Origin: Symbiodinium natans
Lineage: Eukaryota > Sar > Dinophyceae > Suessiales > Symbiodiniaceae
Direction of reading: 5' to 3'
DNA: 64,000 nt
Assembly: GCA_905221605.1 (NCBI GenBank)
Contig: CAJNDS010002753.1
Location: 51,001 to 115,000 of the forward strand
Shown here: in pieces, positions 36,092 to 46,169 of the stretch
How the letters are laid out: each line of letters opens with the position of its first letter
How positions within the stretch are numbered: position 1 is the stretch's first letter
The notes under the pieces: generated by a model
The model's database searches: none
Told to the model about the DNA's origin: nothing
What the model saw: only the letters and a program-made list of their open reading frames with translations
Translations under genes and position numbers: made by a program

Positions 36092-37101
36092 GGGTTTAGG
36101 GTTTAGGGTTTAGGGTTTAGAGTTTAGGGTTTAGGGTTTGCCACGAGCTGTAGGAGGCTTTAGGATGTGCAGAAAGTGGATCGCGCAAGTATAAAATTCC
36201 TAAGTTCTCAGGCCCTACAGCCTAAACCCTAAGACCCTAAACCTAGTAGGCGTAGGAGTTGATTTTCGGGCTCAGGTGGCCTTGTGCTGGTCACCTGCTG
36301 GCGCGTAGCTATCCCAGCTGGCAGCTCAGGACATTTGAGGGTTTACACCCCATATGTAGCCAGGGGTTTCTGGATTTAGGGTTTTAGGGTTTAGGGTGTA
36401 GGGTTTCCGAAGTTGAGGGCACCTGGTATTGGGGTCCTTATTAACAGGGGATCCTCTTTTATGGGTGTCTATATTACGGGTCCCTTATTGTCGTAAAGCC
36501 CCTTTGGAGGCTTTAGGCTTTAGGGCTTTACCGGCTTTGAGGGTTTAGGGTTTGGGGTTTAGGGTGTAGGGTTTAGGGTTTAGGGTTTAGGGTGTAGGGT
36601 TTAGGGTGTAGGGTTTAGGGTTTAGGGTTTAAACCCTTCAGGATTTGGGGCGTCACGCTTTTGGACCGCTGGGGCTCACGGGCTTCGAGTTTAGGGTTTA
36701 CTTCGGGGGTTCTAGTGATACAGTCCTATAGGGCTATGATAGAGTTATAGGTTTTAGGCAGGGTTATAGGGATATGGGTTATAGGTTATAGAGCTTAGGA
36801 TTTTAGGGTTATAGGGTTGCAAGGTTAAAATAGGTTTAGTGTTTAGGGTTATAGAGATCTGGGTAATGGGGGGTCATAGGGTTATAAGGATGTAGGGAAG
36901 TTTAGAGGGTTTGGAGTTTGGGTTAGAACTTTAGACTCACTGGTCTGAGTAGCGAATTCTCTGAAAGGGTTGTATAAGCTAATCGGTGGTCAAAGGCCGC
37001 ACCCTTTCCCTACTTGACGGTCAGATCTCAACAAACGCTGCAACGTCCCCTATTGAGGTTTTCAGCCAGGGAGGTGAAGCCAGAAGTTAGCTGGTAGTGC
37101 C

Positions 37102-37350
37102 ATGCACGTCCCTCGGAGACCCCTTGGCCAGCGCCCGCGCGCGCCTGCACCCGGGCGGGGCAGGCGATTTGAGACTGCAGGTGCGCCTGCAGGCTGCGGC
37201 ACCAGGTATCCACACTGTTTGCTCGGGCCAGTGTCGGATGATGAAGGCTCGCAAGGAACAACGGAGATGCCAACGGAGTTGTCAACGGAGATGTGCGGCG
37301 CACTTTCCGGCCCTCTCTCAGACGCTGCGGCTTGGAGGCACACTGCACAG
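37102..37350 (+). CDS. Open GC-rich block, probable exon
   Basis: 83-codon frame; the last half (PVSDDEGSQGTTEMPTELST, then EMCGALSGPLSDAAAW) is acidic and Ser/Thr-rich, like a disordered linker. A longer frame (37097-37714) and a minus-strand frame overlap, but this frame recurs in the next block. Confidence 0.45.
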
Positions 37351-37410
37351 TAACACTGGCTGTGAATTGTGGGTGCGGTTGAAGGGTTGCCCCTTTGCAA
37401 AATCCCGGCA

Positions 37411-37512
37411 GCATGCCCCACAACTCAGGACTCAGACATCGACTCCATCGATGAGGGTTCACAAGGAGCCGCAGAGACGTACACCATCGTCGTGCGGACA
37501 CCGGAGGAGTCT
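37411..37512 (+). CDS. Exon candidate
   Basis: Same frame as 37102-37350. Reads TTQDSDIDSIDEGSQGAAET then YTIVVRTPEESE. The DEGSQG motif repeats one in the preceding block, which suggests an internal protein repeat. A family H element follows at once. Confidence 0.55.
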
Positions 37513-37656
37513 GAGGGTAGTTTCATGGGCCCTCAAGATGGTCCCTAGCCTCCCTTCAAGGGTTCTGAAGTACGGGCCCTTAATTGGTATAGGGTATATC
37601 ATAGAAGGGGTCCCCTTTCAAGGGCCCAAGCAAAGGGACCATGGAACTACCCTGAG
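37513..37656. mobile_element. Fold-back element, family H
   Basis: Left GGGTAGTTTCATGGGCCC, right GGGACCATGGAACTACCC. Confidence 0.92.
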
Positions 37657-38383
37657 CAGGAGAGTCGGCCATCAAGGGAAGAGACAGACATGCCTTCCTT
37701 GTCTGGGCTGGTGACTGGTAGAGACAAGCTCAAGCGAGCAAGATCCAAGCGCCATGGACTCTTGCACTCATGATTTGCGTTGAGGGTTCGGGGGTTTGAG
37801 ATGGCAGTACCAGCCATGATAGTGAGCAGCACACAGCTGCTCGTGATAATGGACTGGTGAGACTGGTATTGCACGAAATCTTAGTAGCAAGTCCCCAAAG
37901 CCACCCTAACCTCTAAACCGCTATTTCCATTTGAGTTCGGCGTGTCTTTGTTGTTCCCCTAAACCCTAAACCCTAAACCCTAAACCCTAAACCCTAAACC
38001 CTTTAGAGCCCATCCAAGGACCAGCGCTTTGGTGGAGCTCTCAGGAAGAGCACTTGCAGAGAATACCACGGGACCTCGACGACCCTTGGTTGTGGAGTTT
38101 GCATAGCCTTTCTTGAAGGCTCCCTATGTACTACCCTAAACCCTAAACCCTAAACCCTAACCACTTTTTGGGGGGTAGTATACAACCCGAAAGGGAACGA
38201 TGTGGAAGCCCCCTCAGTTGGAACTGTTTTGGGTTCGGGGTTTGGGGTTCAGGGTTCGGGGAGATTAGGGCGAGAGTGAAGACTTTCGGCGGCGGCTCGA
38301 GGGCATGTGGGGAGTAGGAGTGCGATGATGGAGGTGAAACCCTAAACCCTAGACCCTAGACCCTAAACCCTAAACCCTAAAAG

Positions 38384-38483
38384 ATCGTCCCGTCGAGGAT
38401 CCGGCAGAGGCATCGGAGTCGACGCCGCAGCTCGCATCCTTCTCGCTGGCGTGTGACATCTTCAGCCAGGGGCCCTTCCAAAA
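38384..38483 (+). CDS. Exon candidate
   Basis: After CTAAAAG. Frame reads RPVEDPAEASESTPQLASFS then LACDIFSQGPF. CCCTAAA tract directly upstream. No family. Confidence 0.6.
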
Positions 38484-39140
38484 GTGATAATATATGGGGG
38501 CCTCAAGGATTTGATAGTTTTTTTTTTTTTTTTTTTTTTGGGGGGGGGGGGTGTGTTCTCATAGTACAACTATATAGGGATTCGAGAGAAACTCTGCACA
38601 GGCTTGATGCAAGAATACATTGGGTAGGCCCAAGGAGGCTTCGTTTCTCTTCAACACTGAACTGGGTAGTGCTTTGGGATCATTTTAAACTTCCCTTCTT
38701 TCAAGGCAACCTATTCATGAACAACTTTCAAAGCACTTTAAAGCACCACTCAGTGAAAGAACAGCTGCGCAGAATCGCTGCGCACACACGTAGATGGAAG
38801 GGGTCCTCGGAACTCCTCGCAGAGGGAAGCTCGCAGTCCCATAACCCAGCCCAAACTAGAAGGTTTTAGGCTTTGGGGTGTGGGGTTTAGGGTTTAGGGT
38901 GTAGGGTTTAAGGTTTAGGGTTTAGGGTTTGGAGCCCCCCTTACCGTTATTCCTGCGTACAAGATCCATGCACTTGGTCCCACTGAAGACTAGAATAGTG
39001 TTGCTGTTTCTAGGCCAGCTGGGGGGTAATTGGGCCATGACAGCGAGGGTGTGTTACCTCAAGCCACAGTGCTTCGGCAGTGGACCCTCAAGGAAAGGAC
39101 TTGAAATCCTTATGCCGTCAAACCCTTGGACCCTGTCCAG

Positions 39141-39222
39141 ACGCTTTGCACAAAGTGCAGATGCTGAGAATCTTCTGATTGATTTTGACGACGGGTCGAC
39201 CGATTGTTTTGAGGCACATGTG
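39141..39222 (+). CDS. Exon candidate
   Basis: Bounded by GTCCAG and GT (39223). Frame reads RFAQSADAENLLIDFDDGST then DCFEAHV. Confidence 0.55.
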
Positions 39223-39320
39223 GTTTTCCGAAGATTGGTAGTTCCTCTCGGCAGGGGCTTTCTTACAGCTAGGTATTAGCCGAGACCCTTGTGAGGAAAT
39301 CATATCCTGGTCTCCAACAG

Positions 39321-39434
39321 CCTCGAAGCAAGTTCATGTCGCTAGCCGCATGACAAGAGGAGCTATTCATTTACCTTTCTCCCCTTACAATCATTACATA
39401 GAACACAAGCGGCCCCAAACTCCCATTCCCAAAG
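39321..39434 (+). CDS. Exon interrupted by a family F element
   Basis: After CAACAG. Frame reads SKQVHVASRMTRGAIHLPFS then PYNHYIEHKRPQTPIPK and runs into the F element. Strongly protein-like. Confidence 0.55.
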
Positions 39435-39533
39435 GATCCATGTACCTGTATAGTATATACTTGGGCCCTAAAGCTACTATATAGGAACCCCTTTAAGGCC
39501 CAAGTATATACTATCTAGGTACATGGATCCTTT
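39424..39533. mobile_element. Fold-back element, family F (full copy)
   Basis: Ends CCCAAAGGATCCATGTACCT and AGGTACATGGATCCTTTGGG, perfectly inverted, flanked by ATT on each side (possible 3-bp target duplication). Confidence 0.95.
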
Positions 39534-39550
39534 GGGATTCCAATTTAAAG

Positions 39551-39732
39551 CGGCGTCGTCATCGCTCAAAACGGGTCTTCGAACCCAAATACAATTACAG
39601 TTTTGCGGGTCAGGCTGCAACAAATGCGTACGCCTGGCCAATTTCAGCTCACTGCGCAAAGTGGGCAAGACCGCGTCTTACCGCTTGTGCTGACAGCCTT
39701 GTCAAATACATGATGAAACTGGCTGGTCTGGG
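39551..39732 (+). CDS. Exon sandwiched between family F and family A elements
   Basis: Open from the end of the F element to the start of the A element. One frame reads KRVFEPKYNYSFAGQAATNA then YAWPISAHCAKWARPRLT; a second frame (FCGSGCNKCVRLANFSSLRK) is open from 39552 to 39690. Both look coding; RNA is needed to choose. Confidence 0.55.
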
Positions 39733-39735
39733 GTA

Positions 39736-39853
39736 GGGCCCAGAGAGCCCAATACCCCTTAACTAAGGAACTATACCTTAATTTTTAAAACAAGGGATCC
39801 TCATCATGATTTAAGGTAAATTCCTTAATTAAGGGGTATTGGGCTCTCTGGGA
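39736..39853. mobile_element. Fold-back element, family A (full copy)
   Basis: Ends CCCAGAGAGCCCAATACCCC and GGGGTATTGGGCTCTCTGGG, exactly inverted. Confidence 0.95.
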
Positions 39854-39875
39854 GTACATGGTTGAATGTTCCAAG

Positions 39876-39920
39876 GTTGCAGCCTTTGTCACATCAGAGG
39901 CGCACCACCTGTCCCTGAGG
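39876..39920 (+). CDS. 15-codon micro-exon between family A and family F elements
   Basis: Bounded by TCCAAG and a GT that is part of the F terminus (GGGTCCATG). Reads VAAFVTSEAHHLSLR, phase 0 at both ends. Confidence 0.5.
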
Positions 39921-40005
39921 GTCCATGTACCCATCTCGTGTATACTTGGGCCTCAAAGGGGTTCCTATGTAATAGCTTTAGGGTCCAATTATGTACTGTA
40001 TACTG
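39919..40005. mobile_element. Family F element, diverged right end
   Basis: Left GGGTCCATGTACCCATC, right GGGTCCAATTATGTACTG. Confidence 0.7.
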
Positions 40006-40439
40006 GGTAGTGCATTGGGGATAATTTTAAATCTCCCTTCTTTCCCTTTTAAGGGAACCTATTCGAAAATCATTTTAACTGGGCTTTAAAGCACCACTCA
40101 ATATGGGTAGATGGACTCTTGGTCAACTATAAACCCTGGGCCTAACCAATGTCTCCTAGCATGCAAACATCGGCCGCGCGGCCCCAAATGTGCCGTTTGG
40201 ATGTAGTCGTCTTTTTCGGAAGCCCCCACATGCCTCCACTCTCTGGCACCCGCTTTTGGGCTTAGGGTTTAGGGTTTAGGGTTTAGGGTTTAGGGTTTAG
40301 GCATTCCCCCAAGTCTGGTTGGGAATCAGTATTGGGTTCCAAGACCAAGCAGAAACTTGCCGTGACTAGCTTGCCGCTCATACCTCGAAGCCTAATACAG
40401 CATTGAATCTACTACACCCACGTGTTTGCCGCTACAAAG

Positions 40440-40543
40440 TACAATCGAATGTACAGCCTGCCGTGGGCTACGGTGCTCGGAACGGACCATCACAAAGACG
40501 ACTTGTGCTGGATGATTGAAGAGGATCTGAGGCTGCAAGGGCT
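40440..40543 (+). CDS. Exon
   Basis: After TACAAAG. Frame reads YNRMYSLPWATVLGTDHHKD then DLCWMIEEDLRLQGL to TAG 40548. A convincing protein segment; family not recognised. Confidence 0.6.
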
Positions 40544-40989
40544 TGTTTAGGGTTAGAGCTTAGGCCACGCGCAGGATGAATAACGTTTCGGAGGCCCGTG
40601 AAGATTGCCCATGTTTTTCATGTCCTGTCTACGCTTGTGCGGAGTTTGTGTGTGTGGGAACGTGGAGTTGATGGCGGGGTTGGCTTTGGAGTTTTGAGAA
40701 GAATGGAATTCAAGTTAAGCTTCACGGGCCATTTTCTTCTGGATGGTTTGAACACGTTTGTCTTTACGTGTGCATGTACAGCTTAACAAACAGACGCCAA
40801 GCCCTAAACCCTAGTCACTACTGTTTGCTTAAGAAAACTAAACCCTAAAGCCTAAACCCTAAACCCTAAACCCTCAAACAAACCAACGAAGTATTTCCTT
40901 CTAGTCTAAGGGCCAGGATGATTTTGCTATGTCTTTTTGGGGGGGAATCTTAAGCAAATAGTAGGTCAGGATGCAGGCTGAGCTCAGGA

Positions 40990-41103
40990 ATGACCCTAAA
41001 CCCTAAACCCTAAACCCTAAACCCTAAACCCTAAACCCTAAACCCTAAACCCTAAACCCTAAACCCTAAACCCTAAACCCTAAACCCTAAACCCTAAACC
41101 CTG
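40990..41103 (-). repeat. CCCTAAA tract
   Basis: Sixteen perfect units, 20 bp upstream of exon 41123. Confidence 0.97.
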
Positions 41104-41122
41104 CCATCCTACACATCCTCAG

Positions 41123-41215
41123 CTCAAGCTGTCCTGTCGGCTTGCAGCCCAACCTATAAACCCTCGAGGGTTCTCAGTAGTGCCGCTATTCCCCATGTCT
41201 TTGGCCTTGGATCCC
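41123..41215 (+). CDS. Exon candidate
   Basis: Bounded by CATCCTCAG and GT (41216). 31 codons, reads LKLSCRLAAQPINPRGFSVV then PLFPMSLALDP. Confidence 0.5.
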
Positions 41216-41457
41216 GTGTAAATATTATAGGGGTCGGAATAATTACTAGTAGTATTCCCTTTCGGTCCCTTTATGATTATACTATACTGGCCCCCACAAC
41301 CGTATTCAATACCCTAAACCCTAAACCCTAAACCCTAAACCCTAAACCCTAAACCCTAAACCCTAAACCCTACATACCTGTCTAAGCAAGAAAGGGCGGG
41401 GACCCTTTGTAATCTTGGGCTACTGGGCAATCTCGCCCTTCAGGGTGTCGACTCTTG

Positions 41458-41640
41458 GGTTTAGGGTTTAGGGTTTAGGGTTTCAGGGTTTCAGGGTTTC
41501 AGGGTTTTAGGGTTTTAGGGTTTTAGGGTTTTAGGGTTTTAGGGTTTTAGGGTTTTAGGGTTTTAGGGTTTTAGGGTTTAGGGTTTTAGGGTTTAGGGTT
41601 TTAGGGTTTAGGGTTTTAGGGTTTTAGGGTTCAGACCCTA
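41458..41640 (+). repeat. TTTAGGG / TTTTAGGG tract
   Basis: About 25 units, most of them the 8-bp TTTTAGGG form. Confidence 0.95.
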
Positions 41641-42146
41641 AACGCGTTCTTGCTTTGAGTTTGATGGTGGCTTGGACTTAAACACGCACTGCTAGCTCGT
41701 GTGGTACCCGCCAGCGGCTTTGAGCCTTTAAGGGTTAATTCTGGAAGCCTACGCCCTAAACCCTAAACCCCAAACCCTAAACCCTAAACCCTATAACCCT
41801 AAACCTTCCTGTTTCTTTTTCTTTGTTGGAGTTTCGTTGGGTTTCTTACACAAAGCTTCTTATCGCGGCATTCTCGGTATGGCTCTAAAAACAGGCTCTC
41901 AGAAGGGGCGATGCCTAGTCCCTGTTTAGGGTTGAGGGTTTAGGGTTTGGGGTCTAGGGTTTAGGGTTTAGGGTTTGGGGTTTAGGGTTTAGGGTTTAGG
42001 GTTTGGGGTTTAGGGTTTAGAGTTTCGGGACCGTACCCCCGAGACGCCTAAACCCGGAAGGCTAGAAAAGGCTCCAACCTGACACCCTCCTCAGCCCAAC
42101 CCCGGCCTGAAACCCAAAAAGCATTAGAGGCTTAACCCCCCCCCCC

Positions 42147-42235
42147 TAAACCCTAAACCCTAAACCCTAAACCCTAAACCCTAAACCCTAAACCCTAAAC
42201 CCTAAACCCTAAACCTTAAAAACCCTAAACCCTTG
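42147..42235 (-). repeat. CCCTAAA tract
   Basis: Eleven units after a poly-C run. Confidence 0.95.
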
Positions 42236-42353
42236 AAATCCTAAGACCGCAGAGGCCGAAAGCCCTAAACCTTTAAAGGTCCTTGAACCCTAGAGGCCTA
42301 AAGCCCAAAGCTTCCAAGTCATAAACCCTAGGGGCCTAAAGCCCTAGTCCTCG

Positions 42354-42448
42354 GGATGTTCTCCCCTATACTAACAGTCCTTACTAGGGATTAGAGTAAC
42401 CCCCTATTGTAATCCCAAATAAGGACTGTTAGTTTCAGGGAACATCCC
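42354..42448. mobile_element. Fold-back element, family G
   Basis: Ends GGGATGTTCTCCCCTATACT and AGTTTCAGGGAACATCCC. Confidence 0.92.
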
Positions 42449-42605
42449 TAAACCCTAAACCCTAAACCCCTAAACCCTAGAACCCTAGACCCCTAAACCC
42501 TAAACCCTAAACCCTAAACCCTAAACCCTAAACCCCTAAACCATAAACCCTAAGCCCTAAACCCCGAACCCTAAACCCTTAATCCTGAAACCCTAAGCCT
42601 TGCAG

Positions 42606-42648
42606 TCCGCGGGTGTCGCATTCTGGCCCGCTGCTGCCCGAGGGCCAG
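42606..42648 (+). CDS. Exon candidate, 43 bp
   Basis: Bounded by CTTGCAG and GT (42649). One frame reads SAGVAFWPAAARGP. CCCTAAA tract upstream and GGATTTAGGGTTTA tract downstream. Confidence 0.4.
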
Positions 42649-42659
42649 GTGCACCCTAG

Positions 42660-42800
42660 AGGGGTTTAGGGTGTAGGATTTAGGGTTTAGGATTTAGGGT
42701 TTAGGATTTAGGGTTAAGGGTTTAGGATGTAAGGTTTAGGATTTAGGGTTTAGGATTTAGGGTATAGGATTTAGGGTATAGGATTTAGGGTTTAGGGTAG
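42660..42800 (+). repeat. 14-mer GGATTTAGGGTTTA tract
   Basis: Ten or so higher-order units pairing a variant (GATTTAGG) with a normal heptamer. Confidence 0.9.
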
Positions 42801-43403
42801 GGTCCAATCAGGGTTTAGCGTTCAGGGTTAGGGACTGTGGGGTTGGGTTTCACGCACTGAAGACATGCCAATACGATTCCTTTCTCATCCATCCCTTTCT
42901 CATCCTTTACAGAACGCCTGTAAATAAGCTGTGGGGTATTGGTTTAGGGTTAAGTCATTGAGGGGGGAGGGGCTTGGGCTTTAGAATTCGTCCAGCTTTC
43001 TTGCCTTAGGTCCTTAGGTATCAGGAAGGCCCAAAAGCTTAACCCCCAAGTCCTCAAGAGCGAAAACCTCCAGCCACCCTTTAAACCCAAACGACGACCC
43101 AGAGCAGGCCCTTGGGCCCTTGGGTTGTAATGTTGCAACTTTTTGAGTGTTGGGCCTGCCCCCCCCCCCCCCCCTCCAGAACAGTCGAAGCTGTTTTTGT
43201 CACTGTATACACAGGGGCTTATATGACTTTTATAAGGCGGAGTTTCAAAGGGCAGTGATGGCTGGCAATTATGTTTAAAGGCACGCCGCGTGGACTTTTA
43301 AAACGGCACCCGGTCGTTTTGACTTAATTCAGCATCCCACCACGCACCCCCAAACAGTCAGGGTGTCCGGAATAGCCCAGCCACTACGACTTTACAGAGG
43401 GGC

Positions 43404-43496
43404 CCTGCCAAAACAGGTGGAACATTATGGGGTATATACGGGGTATATAGGGGGTCCCCATTTAAGGGCCCATACCAAGCGACCATGTAACTCCAC
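43404..43496. mobile_element. Family H element, right part
   Basis: GGGTATATAGGGGGTCCCC and CGACCATGTAACTCC. Confidence 0.7.
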
Positions 43497-44213
43497 TGAG
43501 TTCGTAAACCCTAAACCCTAATTAAACCCTAAACCTAAACCCTAAACCCTGTGGTTCTCAGGATTTGTCAAGTTGATGTGTCGGCCTTCAGAATCGAAGC
43601 TCCAGTGTTCGACCTCCACTTGTCAGTGTGGGCTTGGGGGCTATGTCTATATCCCCCTTTTTTTAAAACATGTTTATATAAAGCCCAAGAGGATATTAAA
43701 CATATTTTTTTATAAGGTTCTAAGGGGAGTATAGATGTGCTGCGAAGCATATGGCGTGGTGCTTTGTGTAAGACTTGTCAAGCAACAGCATGCCCACCCC
43801 TGATTGGAGTTCCTTTTGTTGGTTTAGGGATGTGTGGAGATGCAAATTCTGTGCTTCACGGCGTTTAGGTTACACCGAAAAAGCCGCTAACCACCATAAG
43901 CCCGAAACACCTTGAATAACTTAAGCCTAAACCTTCAATATGCGCCCGCGCTCCGAGTTCTCGACCGGCTGAACCCTCAGCCCACCATGACATTTGGTAT
44001 GTTCCCCTATTGGCTCTAAGAGGATCATATTCGGAATATTTTCCCTAAACCCCAAACCCTAAACCCTAAACTTGCAGAGGGTTTCAAGGGCCATCCTGGA
44101 ATCCTCGACCTCCAAACCCTAAACCCTGAACCCTAAACCCTAACACCCCAACATGCGAAGGTGGCCTGGAGCGCACACAGCGGAGGGCCAAGGAAGGAGA
44201 AGGGCTCATTTTC

Positions 44214-44302
44214 CCTAAGGACCCATGTGCCCCTAGCGATACTATGTAGGAACCCATCTAAGGCCCAAGTATATGCTATCTAGGTACATGGATCCTTAGG
44301 GT
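44214..44302. mobile_element. Fold-back element, family F
   Basis: Left CTAAGGACCCATGTGCCC, right AGGTACATGGATCCTTAGG. Confidence 0.85.
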
Positions 44303-44813
44303 TTGGGGATTCTGGGTTTAAGGCTTTTTTTGGGGGCCCTGAGCCCTAAACCCCCCCACAATCTGCGGGTTTAGGGTTCAGGGCTTAAGGGGATCATGAG
44401 GTCTACGGATCTTAAGGGCTTAGGGATCTTCCGGGTACCCACGCTAGGTGGAGTTGAGAGTGTGAAGTGAAGATGCTGAAGAGTCTGGAACTCCGGGTGC
44501 TCAGCGAGCATGGAAGACGCCGAGCCCCAAACTTATTAAACCCTAAGCCCTAAACCGTAATCCCTAAACCCGAACCCTAAACCCTAAATCTTAAACCCTA
44601 AACCCTCAACCCTAAGCCCAACCTCAGGTTTCAGGCAGCCACAGTGTTGAAAGCCAACCTGTTGCAGGCCTCAAGCCCTGAGCTCCCCGGTAACAAAGGG
44701 GCATGGTGCCTGAATTATTGGGTACATCTGCCCTTCCTATGAATAAGGAATCCTATACCCTAAACCCTAAACCCTAAACCCTAAACCCTAAGCTCCTTTT
44801 CCCTTGCGACCAG

Positions 44814-44850
44814 GCCACTGCGGAGAGGCGAGACCATGGCAACTCGGCTC
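44814..44850 (+). CDS. Weak exon candidate
   Basis: After GACCAG; reads ATAERRDHGNSA. CCCTAAA tract upstream (44757-44792) and TTTAGGG tract downstream (44860-45012). Confidence 0.4.
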
Positions 44851-44859
44851 GTTAAGGGG

Positions 44860-45012
44860 TTAGGGTTCAGGGTTTAGGGTTTAGGGTTTAGGGTTTAGGG
44901 TTTAGGGTTTAGGGGGTTTGGGGTTTAGGGGGTTTAGGATTTAGGGCTTAGTTTAGGTTTAGGGTTGAGGGTTGAGGGTTGAGGGTTTAGGGTTTAGGGT
45001 TTAGGGTTTAGG
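44860..45012 (+). repeat. TTTAGGG/GTTGAGGG tract
   Basis: About 20 units. Confidence 0.95.
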
Positions 45013-45021
45013 GGACTGCAG

Positions 45022-45149
45022 ACGAGCCTACGAACTGGTTCATGGCTGTCAGGGAACTTAGAGTAGCTTACCGCAGCGAGGAAGTACCATTTTCTGGCAA
45101 GGTCCGCCGAATTTCGCTGCTGGTCCATCTGCTGAGACCAGAAATGCCC
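45022..45149 (+). CDS. Exon upstream of the GT2 domain
   Basis: After GACTGCAG. Frame reads EPTNWFMAVRELRVAYRSEE then VPFSGKVRRISLLVHLLRPE to TGA 45150. A GT at 45102 (after GGCAAG) is an alternative 3' edge. Likely N-terminal part of the GT2 gene. Confidence 0.6.
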
Positions 45150-45399
45150 TGAACCCTACACCCCTGAAACCCTAAACCCTAGACCCTCAGCCACCGGCAA
45201 GGAGCCATCAGTGTCTTGAAGTTACGCAAAGTATCCCCGAGGTTTTCGAAAAAGGGGAATGCCTTTTTTTGTACTAGGACCCAGAGTAGACCCTTATTCG
45301 TTTTTTTTTTTTTTTTTTTAATTTTTTTAAAAGGGTTTAGGGTTTAGGGTTTAGGCTTTAGGGTTTAGGGTTTAGGGTTTAGGGTTTAGGGTTTAGGGC

Positions 45400-45530
45400 C
45401 ACTAGGACCCAGGGTAGGCCCTCTTTCCCCATTTACTTAGGGACTTGGGGTGTAGGTTCCCTTATAAGCCCTTTAAGCCAAAAAGGGCACCCTTTGCTCC
45501 CTAGGTTACTTTTGGTTTAGCCTTTAGGGT
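45400..45530. mobile_element. Fold-back element, family E
   Basis: Left CACTAGGACCCAGGGTAGG, right CCTAGGTTACTTTTGG. An extra left-end fragment with poly-T lies at 45274-45325, separated by a telomere tract. Confidence 0.8.
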
Positions 45531-45629
45531 TTAGGGTTTAGGGTTTAGGGTTTAGGGTTTAGGGTTTAGGGTTTTAGGGTTTTAGGGTTTTAGGGTTTAG
45601 GGTTTAGGGTTTAGGGTTTAGGGTGCCCA

Positions 45630-45738
45630 GTGGCACCCTTTGCCCTTTATTTTGGGGTTATGGGTTCCCTTATAAGTTATAAAGAAACCCACCCGAAACA
45701 GGTGTGCGCTTATTATAGTCTGGTTACTGGGCTCTTAA
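45630..45738. mobile_element. Fold-back element, family D
   Basis: GGGTGCCCAGTGGCACCC at left; GTCTGGTTACTGGGCTC at right. Confidence 0.75.
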
Positions 45739-45775
45739 GCCTCTTCTAGAGATTCCTATCACAAGGGTCAGCTTT

Positions 45776-45972
45776 TTTGGGGGTGGGGATGGGGGTGGGG
45801 ATGGGGGGGGGGGGATGGGGGTGAGGATGGGGGTGGGGATGGGGGTGGGGGTGGGGTGGGGATGGGGGTGGGGATGGGGGGATGGGGGTGGGGATGGGGG
45901 TGGGGAGGGGGGGGGGGATGGGGGTGGTGGGGGGGGGGGGTGGGGATGGGGGTGGGGGGGGGGGGGTGGGGT
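45776..45972. repeat. G-rich low-complexity array
   Basis: About 200 bp of GGGGATGGGGGTGGGGAT-like units. Pro-His-Thr and Gly-Val open frames here are artefacts. A C-rich counterpart is at 50480-50645. Confidence 0.95.
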
Positions 45973-46110
45973 TTGGGGGGTTGAGGGTAAGGGGTACTTT
46001 GATTTTAGGGAACTCCCTCCGAAACCTCCGTGGCTCCACCCCCTGCCCCCCCTCCCCCCCCCCCCCCCCCCCCCCCCCTCACCTGCTTCAATCCTGCATT
46101 GCTGAGACAG

Positions 46111-46169
46111 GGTGGCCCCTCGTGAGCATACAGATCGTGACGTACAACCGCCCATCATGGCTACAGCAG
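46111..46169 (+). CDS. GT2 exon 1 (first strand, SIQIVTYNRPSW)
   Basis: Bounded by GAGACAG and a GC donor (46170). Reads WPLVSIQIVTYNRPSWLQQ, the opening strand and nucleotide-binding turn of GT-A enzymes. A GT at 46175 would break the frame with the next exon, so the GC site is preferred. Confidence 0.85.

Noticed and set aside
39477-39668. 63-codon minus-strand frame
   Set aside because: Starts in the family F palindrome; the + strand exon block explains the openness.
45724-46158. 144-codon minus-strand Pro-rich frame and + strand Gly-rich frames
   Set aside because: Translation of a G-rich low-complexity array; the real coding signal here is the GT2 first exon at its + strand edge.
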